Origin: Segetibacter sp.
GTDB lineage: Bacteria > Bacteroidota > Bacteroidia > Chitinophagales > Chitinophagaceae
Direction: 5' to 3'
Assembly: GCF_025963695.1 (NCBI RefSeq)
Contig: NZ_JAOQAH010000015.1
Coordinates: 1 to 40,078 of the forward strand
Length of the DNA: 40,078 bases
A program made the translations under genes and the position numbers. The notes under the pieces were generated by a model. It searched no databases. It worked only from the letters and a program-made list of their open reading frames with translations, and was not told the DNA's origin. Positions 17,655 to 25,166 of the stretch are shown piece by piece; the stretch's first letter is position 1, and every line of letters starts with the position of its first letter.

Positions 17655-18290
17655 ATGAAAAAGATGAATTATCACATAAAAAACTTTTTTCTGGCAGCTT
17701 CAGTTCTGTTTGCGTTAACTTCTTCTATTGCTCAAACATCAAAGGATACCGTAAAAGCGGGTCATTCAAGTGATGCAATGATTGTAAATCCGGGCAGGGC
17801 GAATGATGGCATGGCTGTAAAACCTGGGAGATCACATGATGGTATGTCTATATTATCTGATACCGCATTCTTGAGTAAAAATATTATGGACAACAGGATG
17901 GAAATACGGCTAGCCCAATTGGGGCAAACAAAAGGCACCTCTCCGGCAGTTAAAAGGGTTGCAGCTTTAATGATCACAGACCACTCGGCTTTACTAAACG
18001 ACCTTTTGAAAATTGCGGCGGCTACAAGGGGAAATGCAGATGACGATCACAGTGAAATAACAATGCCTGCTTTGCCTGAAGGAAAAGATTTCGATTCAGA
18101 ATGGGCCGGACAAATGTTGTTGATGCATGAAACCAAGATTGCAGAGCTGGAAACTTTTATTGGCCTAACGAAAAATGCTGCATTAAAAGCATTAGTGGTA
18201 AAGGCTATTCCAAAAATAAAAACGCACAGAGAACTATTGCTTAAAATTCCGGGAGCGAAGGAAAAATCGAAAATTGTTAACACCGTTTGA
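17655..18290 (+). CDS. DUF4142 exported protein with 11-residue repeats (second of two)
   Basis: A 211-residue protein. The signal peptide ends near SSIAQ. Residues about 35-67 hold three 11-residue repeats of the pattern G-(H/R)-x-x-D-(A/G)-M (GHSSDAM, GRANDGM, GRSHDGM). The DUF4142 domain follows: NIMDNRMEIRLAQLGQTKG, AVKRVAALMITDHSALLNDL, FDSEWAGQMLLMHETKIAEL and KTHRELLLKI. It lacks a lipobox, so unlike its neighbour it is probably soluble in the periplasm. The His/Asp/Met-rich repeats might bind metal, but this is only a guess. Confidence 0.9.
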   Translation: MKKMNYHIKNFFLAASVLFALTSSIAQTSKDTVKAGHSSDAMIVNPGRANDGMAVKPGRSHDGMSILSDTAFLSKNIMDNRMEIRLAQLGQTKGTSPAVKRVAALMITDHSALLNDLLKIAAATRGNADDDHSEITMPALPEGKDFDSEWAGQMLLMHETKIAELETFIGLTKNAALKALVVKAIPKIKTHRELLLKIPGAKEKSKIVNTV

Positions 18291-18305
18291 AGAACAGGAA
18301 ATCAG

Positions 18306-18363
18306 AAATTATAAAATACAGAAGGGCGTGTTTTTCAACACGCCCTTCTGTATTTTATAATTT
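18306..18363. terminator. Very long bidirectional terminator hairpin
   Basis: 27 perfectly complementary base pairs (18306-18332 with 18337-18363) around a TTTC loop. The core is GAAGGGCGTG with a flanking AT-rich AAATTATAAAATACA arm. It lies between convergent genes (ends at 18290 and 18378). Confidence 0.88.
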
Positions 18364-18377
18364 AGTACCCAGGTAAC

Positions 18378-18842
18378 TTAAGCCTCTGCTGTTGCCTTGC
18401 TAACTTCCCTATAAACGAATGAGCCGCAAATATGGCGACGGGCATATCTACCTGGCGTATCTGCGTTCACTAACTTTATGTAAAGTGCTTTTGGAACGTC
18501 GAAGTATTCATAACAATTTCCTTCGGCATAAGTAATGTTCAGGTTACCGCCTTTGTAATTTAAATCTACTATGGTAGATGAAGTGATAATGTTGGTATAG
18601 CTTTCTAATGCTTCTGTGTGTGTTTCAGGAGATATACTCACTAAAAAATGATAGGCTTCAATTACTTTTTTGCTTTTCTCTTGTGCTTCTTCCTGCTCAC
18701 TTCCTTCCTGAAATTTATCAGGATGGCATTCTTTCATAACATTTCTGTAAACCTGCTTTAATTCTTTTAAACCTGCTTTTTCATCAACCCCTAATAATTT
18801 TCTATAGCCAAGAATCTTCTTCAATTTTAAAAATTTTTGCAA
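18378..18842 (-). CDS. J-domain/KTSC-domain fusion protein
   Basis: A 154-residue protein. Residues about 8-75 are a J domain (ILGYRKLLGVDEKAGLKELK, with the HPD motif at 40-42 and ECHPDKFQEG), which should stimulate an Hsp70. Residues about 90-150 are a KTSC domain (SSTIVDLNYKGGNLNITYAE, YEYFDVPKALYIKLVNA, YARRHICGSFVYREV). The fusion is known in Bacteroidota; the role of KTSC is unclear. The protein is cytoplasmic, single-gene, and ends against the 27-bp hairpin terminator. Confidence 0.9.
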   Translation of the reverse strand: MQKFLKLKKILGYRKLLGVDEKAGLKELKQVYRNVMKECHPDKFQEGSEQEEAQEKSKKVIEAYHFLVSISPETHTEALESYTNIITSSTIVDLNYKGGNLNITYAEGNCYEYFDVPKALYIKLVNADTPGRYARRHICGSFVYREVSKATAEA

Positions 18843-19000
18843 TGGTACACTCTTTTAGTGGTCAAACGCCAAAGAAGCTTTAATATAACATACTAATAGC
18901 ATATTTGTAATTGAGCATTCAGGTCCATAAGAAGTGCCACAACTTTAAGGTGTCGCACATTTCATTTAAAAATAAAAAAAGGCTAAGAAAAGAAATACAA

Positions 19001-19024
19001 GTACAGGGGTGTGACACAACGATG
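19001..19024 (+). repeat. Dispersed intergenic element, copy 4 (T/A type)
   Basis: GTACAGGGGTGTGACACAAC then GATG, about 195 bp before the radical SAM gene. The rest of the 377-bp spacer 18843-19219 shows no other supported feature. Confidence 0.75.
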
Positions 19025-19219
19025 TTGAAAGGAGTTCTTACGCCGGCAACCAAATATCTTCCTTCATTTGCCCATTCCTATAAAGCGTGAGAAGCATTTA
19101 TATTTTTCTTAAAACACCTTCTCAAGCAGGAGAACTGCAGGAATAAGCGTTTACTTTACAAAATTTTCAGCCGTCTGTTGTTATGCTCTGTCGTCTGTTA
19201 TCTCACTAAAATTGAATTG

Positions 19220-20518
19220 ATGCTTACACAATCGCCTTATATTTTGTACTCAGATGGAGAGGGAAATATTTTTGAAGACACCTCCTTATACGTTACCGGA
19301 AGAACTGGCTGGGATGCAATGCCGGTGGCGGAGGACGAATGGATAGAGCTACCGGACGGAGGTCAATTATACGAATTGCCGGGACGGAGGGGAATTGGGA
19401 TTGATGTAAAAACCGGCGAAATGCGCCTGTGCCAAAAAGGATGGGCCGTGGCTGCATTTATTCCGCCGGCTCATACCGGTTTTTACCTGGCTGCATATGA
19501 AACCGCACCTGATGCCCCTACGCTTCCATTGTTTTGCTATACTGCCGCAGGCTGGCTGGATGAAAAATTTTATGTGCCGTGTATTCGCATTGAGCAAGAC
19601 ATCAGGCAGGATTCTGAAGGTTATGACGAGGTGGTGGTTGAACAAGGTGTGAAAAAAGCGTTGGAAGCATATCCGCACAATCGGTTGGTTGAGCACCTGG
19701 CTAATAACTGTGCGCTCACCTATAAATGTCCTGCGGCCAGAAATTATTTTCTTGGCAGATGGGAATGCCCGATACCTTCATCACCAGCATGCAACGCAAA
19801 CTGTGTTGGTTGTATTTCTTTTCAGCCCGAAGATGAAACCATTGTATCTACACAAGATCGTTTGACTTTTAAACCATCTGCCGAAGAGATTGTAGAGTAC
19901 ACCGTTCCTCACCTGGAAACTGCGCCCTACCCTATCGTAAGCTTTGGACAAGGCTGTGAAGGTGAGCCTCTGCTGATGTGGCAAACCATTCGCGAAGCTA
20001 TTATCGAAATCCGCAAACATACATCCAGAGGTAGTATTAACATCAATACAAACGGGTCTAAACCTGACGCTGTACGCGAGCTTTGCAAAGCAGGTTTGGA
20101 TAGTATTCGGGTTAGTTTAAACAGTGTTCGTAAAAATATTTATGAACCGTACTATTGCCCCAATAATTATGCTTTTGAAGACATTATAGAAAGCCTGAAA
20201 GTTGTAAATGGTTTTGGTGGATGGACCAGCATTAACTACTTCGTTTTTCCGGGAATGACAGACAGTGTAGAAGAGTATGAAGCACTCAGAAAGGTGATAA
20301 GAGATACAGGTTTGAAAATGATACAATGGCGTAATTTTAATATAGATCCCGACTGGTACCTTGGAAAAATAAACGTTACAGAGACCGGTGAATTTTTAGG
20401 AGTTAAGCAGCTGCTTGAACTGATACAGGAAGAATTTCCGGACCTGAAATACGGGTACTTCAATCCGCCGATAGAAAGAATCAAGGGAAATTTTACGATA
20501 GACTTTGCACGTAAATAA
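19220..20518 (+). CDS. Radical SAM protein with large N-terminal domain
   Basis: A 432-residue protein from the ATG at 19220 (MLTQSPYILYSDGEGNIFED); an upstream ATG in frame gives an atypical N-terminus. The cluster motif CNANCVGC (C-x3-C-x2-C) lies at Cys191, 195 and 198, followed by SFGQGCEGEPLL, SININTNG and DSIRVSLNSVRKNIYEPYY typical of the radical SAM barrel. Residues 1-160 form a separate beta-rich domain of unknown type. Three further cysteines (164, 170, 183) just before the cluster may hold a second metal centre. The product is unknown. A TSUP transporter gene follows after 64 bp. Confidence 0.9.
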   Translation: MLTQSPYILYSDGEGNIFEDTSLYVTGRTGWDAMPVAEDEWIELPDGGQLYELPGRRGIGIDVKTGEMRLCQKGWAVAAFIPPAHTGFYLAAYETAPDAPTLPLFCYTAAGWLDEKFYVPCIRIEQDIRQDSEGYDEVVVEQGVKKALEAYPHNRLVEHLANNCALTYKCPAARNYFLGRWECPIPSSPACNANCVGCISFQPEDETIVSTQDRLTFKPSAEEIVEYTVPHLETAPYPIVSFGQGCEGEPLLMWQTIREAIIEIRKHTSRGSININTNGSKPDAVRELCKAGLDSIRVSLNSVRKNIYEPYYCPNNYAFEDIIESLKVVNGFGGWTSINYFVFPGMTDSVEEYEALRKVIRDTGLKMIQWRNFNIDPDWYLGKINVTETGEFLGVKQLLELIQEEFPDLKYGYFNPPIERIKGNFTIDFARK

Positions 20519-20582
20519 ATAAATGAATAATGAATAATTGGGGGAAACCTGCAATTATTCATTGTCGTTATTCATTGATCCT

Positions 20583-21353
20583 ATGACTACTACGCTCATT
20601 CTGCTATGCCTTGCTGCTTTTGCCGCCGGATTTATTGATGCTATTGTTGGTGGTGGCGGACTTGTTCAAACCCCGGCCGGCCTCGTATTACTTCCCTTAC
20701 TACCCGTTTCTACCGTAATCGGCACTTTAAAAATACCTGCGTTTAGTGGCACTTTTCTCGCAGCACTTCAGTATTTGCAAAAGGTAAAAATTAAATGGAA
20801 ACTGGTTTTGATTATGATAGTGCTTGCCTTTTTTTCTGCAATGGCCGGCTCTTATTGTTTAACAAGGGTTGATAATTATTTTATGAAGCCGCTACTACTG
20901 GTTATCCTTGTACTGGTTGCATTGTATACTTATACGAAAAAGAATTTCGGCATACATACAGAAAAAGACCACTCTTTTAACGTGCAACTAATTTATTCTA
21001 TAGGTGCCAGTGTTGTACTCGGCTTTTACGATGGGTTTGTTGGTCCGGGAACAGGCAGCTTTCTGGTGCTTGCTTTTATCACGTTGCTCGGTTTCGATTT
21101 TTTAAAATCAAGTGCGCATGCAAAAATGATAAATCTCGCAACCAACCTTGGCTCTATATTATTTTTTGCCGGAAGCGGCCGTATCATTTTTTCAATTGCC
21201 ATCCCCATGGCTGTTTGCAATGCAATGGGTGGTGCGCTGGGAGCAAGACTTGCGATTGTAAAAGGCAATAAATTTATCCGGGTATTCTTTCTTATAATTG
21301 TTGTTGGAACTATTTTACGTTTTGCTTACGACGTGTTTTTCAAGCAATCCTAA
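20583..21353 (+). CDS. TSUP-family permease (TauE/SafE-like)
   Basis: A 256-residue protein from the ATG at 20583 (MTTTLILLCLAAFAAGFIDA); the in-frame ATG at 20538 lies inside an intergenic inverted repeat. Family motifs are GFIDAIVGGGGLVQTPAGLV in the first half and the mirrored GFYDGFVGPGTGSFLVLAFI in the second, with about eight membrane segments. TSUP proteins export or take up sulfite, sulfonates or other organic anions; the substrate cannot be read from sequence. It may be co-transcribed with the upstream radical SAM gene (64-bp gap). Confidence 0.92.
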   Translation: MTTTLILLCLAAFAAGFIDAIVGGGGLVQTPAGLVLLPLLPVSTVIGTLKIPAFSGTFLAALQYLQKVKIKWKLVLIMIVLAFFSAMAGSYCLTRVDNYFMKPLLLVILVLVALYTYTKKNFGIHTEKDHSFNVQLIYSIGASVVLGFYDGFVGPGTGSFLVLAFITLLGFDFLKSSAHAKMINLATNLGSILFFAGSGRIIFSIAIPMAVCNAMGGALGARLAIVKGNKFIRVFFLIIVVGTILRFAYDVFFKQS

Positions 21354-21733
21354 TTTTTTAAATTTTCTCCCCCCCATACAACAAGCGCTGATTGACCGTC
21401 CGTTCTACCGTTCGCTTCCAGGTATTTTCTACTTTTGCCTTCTCTATTTATAAAAGATTTCATGTACCCAACATTTTTTCTTCATTAACCTTTTGTTGCG
21501 TCGCACTCTTGTACCAGGGTATCGCAATGGAGCAACATTAGCACGACAAAAGCGTTTAAACGATGCTGCTTTATTTTAAGCAATAAATCGGCTTTTTGAA
21601 TTTTAATCTTTATCGAAAGAAAATAAAGGGTATGCTTTTGAAACAGCAGCGTTCAATCGGCACGAAATTTATAATCTTAGAACTAAAAATACAATACTAA
21701 CAGAGACGCGAGTTATTATAAAAAATCATAATT
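21354..21733. other. 380-bp intergenic region
   Basis: It holds a dispersed element copy at 21491-21514 and otherwise no gene. The 200 bp before the TerB-like gene are AT-rich and should carry its promoter; no perfect box was found. Confidence 0.4.
21491..21514 (-). repeat. Dispersed intergenic element, copy 5 (C/G type)
   Basis: On the minus strand GTACAAGAGTGCGACGCAAC followed by AAAA. The 20 bp upstream (TGCTCC...ATACCCTG) match the copy at 32958-32981 at most positions. Confidence 0.8.
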
Positions 21734-22183
21734 ATGGGATTATTTGATACTATGTTCAGCGACGTTCCGCAAGAAAAAAAGTACGAGCCACAGGATGTGC
21801 GCGAGGCATATGCAGTAGTACTCTACTGTTGCGCCAATGCAGAAGGGAATATAGGTGACGAAGAAGTGGTTTTTATAGATTCGTTATTTCTGACCATGAG
21901 TATTTTCGAGGAACACGATGGTGCCGACTACCTGCAATTAGCAGAAAAGGTTTACAACAATTATACAGTAGATCAACTTTTAGAGGGGAGCTTTCTTTTT
22001 ATAAAAGAAGAACAACATGCGCAGCTCTTTTGTTATTGCTGTGATGTATTTCTGGCAGACGGAGCAGTAACTGACGATGAGAAACAGATTCTTGAAAAAA
22101 TTGCATCGCTGTCAAAAATTGATGAGGAAACCTCAAAAAAAATAGTCGAGGTAGCAATTATCAGAAATGTAAAAGAGACTTAG
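21734..22183 (+). CDS. TerB-like helical protein
   Basis: A 149-residue cytoplasmic protein. Two related helical segments carry the TerB signature of an acidic loop followed by a glutamate: CCANAEGNIGDEEVVFID (residues about 32-49) and VFLADGAVTDDEKQILEKIA (about 112-131). No signal peptide or membrane segment. TerB-like domains bind metal in some systems and are linked to tellurite or phage-stress modules, but no other ter genes are here, so it is best regarded as a stand-alone protein of unknown role. Confidence 0.82.
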   Translation: MGLFDTMFSDVPQEKKYEPQDVREAYAVVLYCCANAEGNIGDEEVVFIDSLFLTMSIFEEHDGADYLQLAEKVYNNYTVDQLLEGSFLFIKEEQHAQLFCYCCDVFLADGAVTDDEKQILEKIASLSKIDEETSKKIVEVAIIRNVKET

Positions 22184-22401
22184 AATACCACGCATCCGCT
22201 CTCTATTTGTGATGCAATGATAAATGAGGTTACTTGGTCTTGCTGTCTATACCTGGCCTGGCAGGTCTTAAAAAAAGATAAAGACGACCAAAAAAACTTT
22301 ACGCTAAAAAAATGACGATTGCAGGGATGAACAACTCTTGAATAAAATAAATAGCCAGCTTGCATTACACATCACCTACAAAGGCTCGTTATAAAAGTCT
22401 T

Positions 22402-22521
22402 CTAAAACGAAATCCTAGTTCGGTTGCCAAGGCGAGTGCGAGGTATTGGTAATTGTGAAGTCTTATTTTCTTTTTCGGTCTTTTCTATAACTGTTCCGTT
22501 CATATCTTTTACTACGTCCAT
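22402..22521 (-). pseudogene. Short coding remnant abutting the dispersed element
   Basis: The minus strand encodes LMDVVKDMNGTVIEKTEKEN and continues to RTRLGNRTRISF before a stop at 22402; the first ATG is at 22521. Ten coding-looking codons (LQQHQPATKL) precede that ATG, and a TAG then cuts the frame next to the element copy at 22563-22586. It reads like the 3' end of a lost gene, but a genuine 39-residue peptide is possible. Not recognised. Confidence 0.3.
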
Positions 22522-22562
22522 TAATTTTGTTGCCGGCTGGTGTTGCTGCAACTAGGGCAAAT

Positions 22563-22586
22563 GTACAAGTGTGTGACACAACAATG
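22563..22586 (+). repeat. Dispersed intergenic element, copy 6 (T/A type)
   Basis: GTACAAGTGTGTGACACAAC then AATG. The upstream block TTGTTGCCGG...TGCTGCA is also found upstream of the copy at 36576-36602. Confidence 0.82.
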
Positions 22587-22866
22587 CTTAATAGCACTAG
22601 TGAAGCTAAGGTAAAAAAAAAATAAAAAATTTTGTCAGGTCAGCTATCACCTTTTGTACAACAACCATTCTTGCAGCGTTTAAGCCGGCAGTTTTGTTTG
22701 TAATATTTATAGGACTAAGAGATCCGATTGCACCAGACCGTAAATAGGCTAATTACTTATAAAGACGGAGTAATAATGGCAGAACCATTCCAGAAGGTAA
22801 AGATCATTTTAACACGTACAGTGCTTGTTACGTATGTAGCGGAAGTGCCCCTGCCTGAAGAGCCAA

Positions 22867-23043
22867 TTACCTCAACCTTGTTAGTTGATTTAATAAACGC
22901 AACTTTTCCTTTACCTGCTTTAACTCGTATCTCAACTCACTGAATTTATCCAGCGTACAGTCGCTTAATAATTTTTCGCAGGTATCCTTTCTCTGCAATA
23001 ATTGTTCGCGGTCATTATTCAATTCTTTATGTTGTTCGTTCAT
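22867..23043 (-). CDS. Small coiled-coil protein, 58 residues
   Basis: The ORF starts at the ATG at 23043 (MNEQHKELNNDREQLLQRKD) and ends LLNQLTRLR. An AGAGG ribosome-binding site lies about 8 nt before the start. The product is almost wholly helical and highly charged, with Leu heptads (REQLLQRKDTCEKLLSDC, ELRYELKQVKEKLRLLNQ) and two cysteines. It overlaps a plus-strand frame of 71 codons that has no ribosome-binding site and atypical composition, so the minus-strand reading is preferred. Function unknown. Confidence 0.5.
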   Translation of the reverse strand: MNEQHKELNNDREQLLQRKDTCEKLLSDCTLDKFSELRYELKQVKEKLRLLNQLTRLR

Positions 23044-23238
23044 AATATATCCTCTTTTTTGTAAAACTTTCTTTTTTAAAATATGCTATTATCGTATAAG
23101 CGAATTTAGCCTTAAAACTTTATTGATAATCTTATTTACATATAGTTTCCTTTACTTATAACTAAAAAAAATGTTATTTATTTTACGTTCTTGTGTTTTT
23201 AGAAAAAGAATTATTCAAATTCTCTTTTTGTAAAGCGA

Positions 23239-23560
23239 TTAAATTTTTTCCTGAACAGTCAGGCCTTGATTTTTTGAAGTGATTTGCGGGTGCTCCTTAA
23301 CATCTTCCCATATACCTCTGTATGGCCTGCATTAAGTTAGAGCTGCAGATTTACTTATAGCTGCTGTTCGTTTTTGCAGGGCCAACGCCACTATCAACTG
23401 CTTCTTTTACCGGCTTCAATGTCCGGCCCCCTAACAGGCATTCCGTCTAAACGAATGGTACTGCACCCTCTTTCTGCCAACTCATTCAAAACTTTTTCCC
23501 GGTTTTCGACCCTTCGATATTAGTGGTCGCGAGCGGATCCAGCTAAAACCGGCATAGCAA
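23239..23560 (-). pseudogene. Decayed coding sequence, two fragments
   Basis: Minus-strand fragment A (23394-23560) reads ENREKVLNELAERGCSTIRL then DGMPVRGPDI before a stop, with an in-frame TAA at 23520-23522 before it. Fragment B (23239-23328) in another frame reads RGIWEDVKEHPQITSKNQGL and ends in TAA. Fragment A resembles the EKVLDELxERGYNAVRIDAxP segment of sugar-binding cellulase-like proteins, from memory. Stops and frame changes show it is not functional. The two may or may not be one former gene. Confidence 0.35.
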
Positions 23561-23723
23561 TAGCTAAAGATTTTTCAGCTGGTTAAAGAAAGTTATAGAT
23601 GATCTTAATGAAGACCCGAGAAGATCGAATTACTTTTTAGTGTTTTCGAAATAGCTCCAAATAGTAATCGAAGTGCTATGGCTTTTCTTTTCAACCTAAA
23701 AGCTCTGTTAATTAAAAAAGCTA

Positions 23724-23769
23724 ATTTGCCTGTTATTAAAAACATTACTACTTTTGCTAACGCTGTTAG
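23724..23769 (+). promoter_or_regulatory. tetR promoter with palindromic operator
   Basis: TTTG ends at 23728; after 20 bp comes TACTTTTG (23749-23756), the canonical Bacteroidota -33/-7 pair. The palindrome CTAAC-GCT-GTTAG (23757-23769) follows directly, where the start site should be. The same palindrome core recurs before the nitroreductase gene. Confidence 0.65.
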
Positions 23770-23789
23770 AAATTAGACAGATGTAAACA

Positions 23790-24392
23790 ATGGGAATTAC
23801 TGAAAGAAAAATAAGACAAAAAGAAGAAGTTCGTTCTTCCATATTAAAAGCTGCATGGCAGTTGGTAATAGAGGAAGGATGGCAAGCTTTGTCGATCCGA
23901 AAAATTGCAGAAGCCATTGAATACAGCGTTCCTGTTATCTACGACCACTTTGCCAATAAAGAAGCCATACTGCTTGAACTCACTAAACAGGGTTTCCAGA
24001 TTTTAAATAACGAACTGGTTAAAGCTAAAAAAAGGTCATCCGAGCCGGAAAAGCAAATTGAAGCTATGGCATATTCCTACTGGGAATTCGCGTTTGACCA
24101 CAAAGCTTATTACCAGGTAATGTATGGGCTGGGAATGCCATCTTGCGAAACAGTAAACCAAATAAGCGAATTAAGCACTTTTACAGAATTGGTGCTACAG
24201 CCTATTAAAGACCTGATTGCGACGAGCAAGACACCTAATACGGATGCTTTTCTAAAACTCCATACGTTCTGGTCTATGTTACATGGACTCATATCAATCA
24301 ATATGATGAGTAATGACAACAGCAAAGAAGCACTTAATCAAATGGTATTACAAGATTTTATTGCCGGATTTATTTCCGGAATAAAAGGTTAG
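23790..24392 (+). CDS. TetR/AcrR-family transcriptional regulator
   Basis: A 200-residue protein. Residues about 12-60 are the TetR DNA-binding domain (EVRSSILKAAWQLVIEEGWQ, ALSIRKIAEAIEYSVPVIYD, HFANKEAILLEL). The C-terminal ligand-binding part is helical with the WxMLHGL pattern (FWSMLHGLISINMMS) of the WHG-type TetR subgroup. It heads a same-strand block of redox genes and probably represses itself and the nitroreductase gene through the TAAC-N3-GTTA sites at 23757 and 24415. The inducing ligand is unknown. Confidence 0.92.
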   Translation: MGITERKIRQKEEVRSSILKAAWQLVIEEGWQALSIRKIAEAIEYSVPVIYDHFANKEAILLELTKQGFQILNNELVKAKKRSSEPEKQIEAMAYSYWEFAFDHKAYYQVMYGLGMPSCETVNQISELSTFTELVLQPIKDLIATSKTPNTDAFLKLHTFWSMLHGLISINMMSNDNSKEALNQMVLQDFIAGFISGIKG

Positions 24393-24405
24393 GCATTTTT
24401 TTTGT

Positions 24406-24426
24406 TGAATTTGGTAACAGTGTTAG
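24406..24426 (+). promoter_or_regulatory. Nitroreductase promoter with TetR operator
   Basis: TGAATTTG (24406-24413), one mismatch from the -7 consensus, is followed by GTAACAGTGTTAG, whose TAAC-AGT-GTTA palindrome matches the operator in the tetR promoter at the same position relative to the -7 box. Confidence 0.55.
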
Positions 24427-24457
24427 TAAAAATAGTAGTAATAGAAAAATAGAAAAT

Positions 24458-25090
24458 ATGAAACTGATAGATGCATTAAACTGGCGCTATGCCACCAAGA
24501 GAATGAATGGAGAAAAAGTGCCGCAAGAAAAAATTGAAAGGATACTGAAGGCTACAAGCTTATCCGCCTCTTCAATGGGTTTGCAGCCGTATTCCATTCT
24601 TGCGATTTCAAACCAGGACGTGAAAAAGAAGATTCAACCCGCCGCTTACAATCAACCTCAAATTGTTGAAAGCTCACATTTGCTGGTGTTTGCTGCATGG
24701 GATAATGTAACCGAAGAACAGGTGGATGAGTATTTAAAAAACATTTCGGCAACAAGAAATGTAAGCGCTGAAAGCCTTGCAGGATTTAGAGTTTCTCTGA
24801 TGAACATCGTAAATGGAAGAACCAAAGAGCAGAAATATGAGTGGGCTGCGCGGCAGGCTTATATCGCTTTTGGTACAGCTATAACTGCTGCCGCAATTGA
24901 GGAAGTGGATGCAACGCCAATGGAAGGTTTTCAACCTGAAGCACTGGATGAAATTTTGGGCTTAAAGGAAAAAGGCTTGCGTAGCGTAACCATTCTTGCA
25001 ATTGGGTACCGCGATATTGAAAATGACGCATTAGCAAGCGCTAAAAAAGTTCGTAGAGATATAGATCAACTCATTTTGAAAGTCGCTTAA
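24458..25090 (+). CDS. NAD(P)H nitroreductase, NfsB-like
   Basis: A 210-residue protein of normal length for FMN-dependent nitroreductases. Recognised from LIDALNWRYATKRMNGEKVP, SLSASSMGLQPYSILAISN (FMN and substrate contact region), AARQAYIAFGTAITAAAIEE and GLKEKGLRSVTILAIGYRD. It should reduce quinones or nitro compounds using NAD(P)H in the cytoplasm. It is first in line after tetR, with its own palindromic operator, suggesting induction by the TetR ligand. YceI, FrnE-like and SDR genes follow on the same strand. Confidence 0.92.
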   Translation: MKLIDALNWRYATKRMNGEKVPQEKIERILKATSLSASSMGLQPYSILAISNQDVKKKIQPAAYNQPQIVESSHLLVFAAWDNVTEEQVDEYLKNISATRNVSAESLAGFRVSLMNIVNGRTKEQKYEWAARQAYIAFGTAITAAAIEEVDATPMEGFQPEALDEILGLKEKGLRSVTILAIGYRDIENDALASAKKVRRDIDQLILKVA

Positions 25091-25166
25091 GACAATCGTT
25101 CCGGTCGTTTATAAACGGCTATTAAATTTTTATAAACATTCTCAATAAAATAAAACAAACATTATT

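Larger units (their letters stand above)
23044..23789. other. 746-bp region with decayed coding sequence and the tetR promoter
   Basis: 23044-23230 is very AT-rich. 23239-23560 keeps minus-strand coding-like stretches in different frames (listed separately). The last 70 bp carry the promoter and operator of the TetR gene. No intact gene. Confidence 0.5.

Noticed and set aside
18935..18960. GTGCCACAAC and GTGTCGCACA strings resembling the element
   Set aside because: The order and spacing of the core are not preserved.
22728..22943. 71-codon plus-strand frame
   Set aside because: No ribosome-binding site and unusual composition; the overlapping minus-strand 58-codon ORF is better supported.
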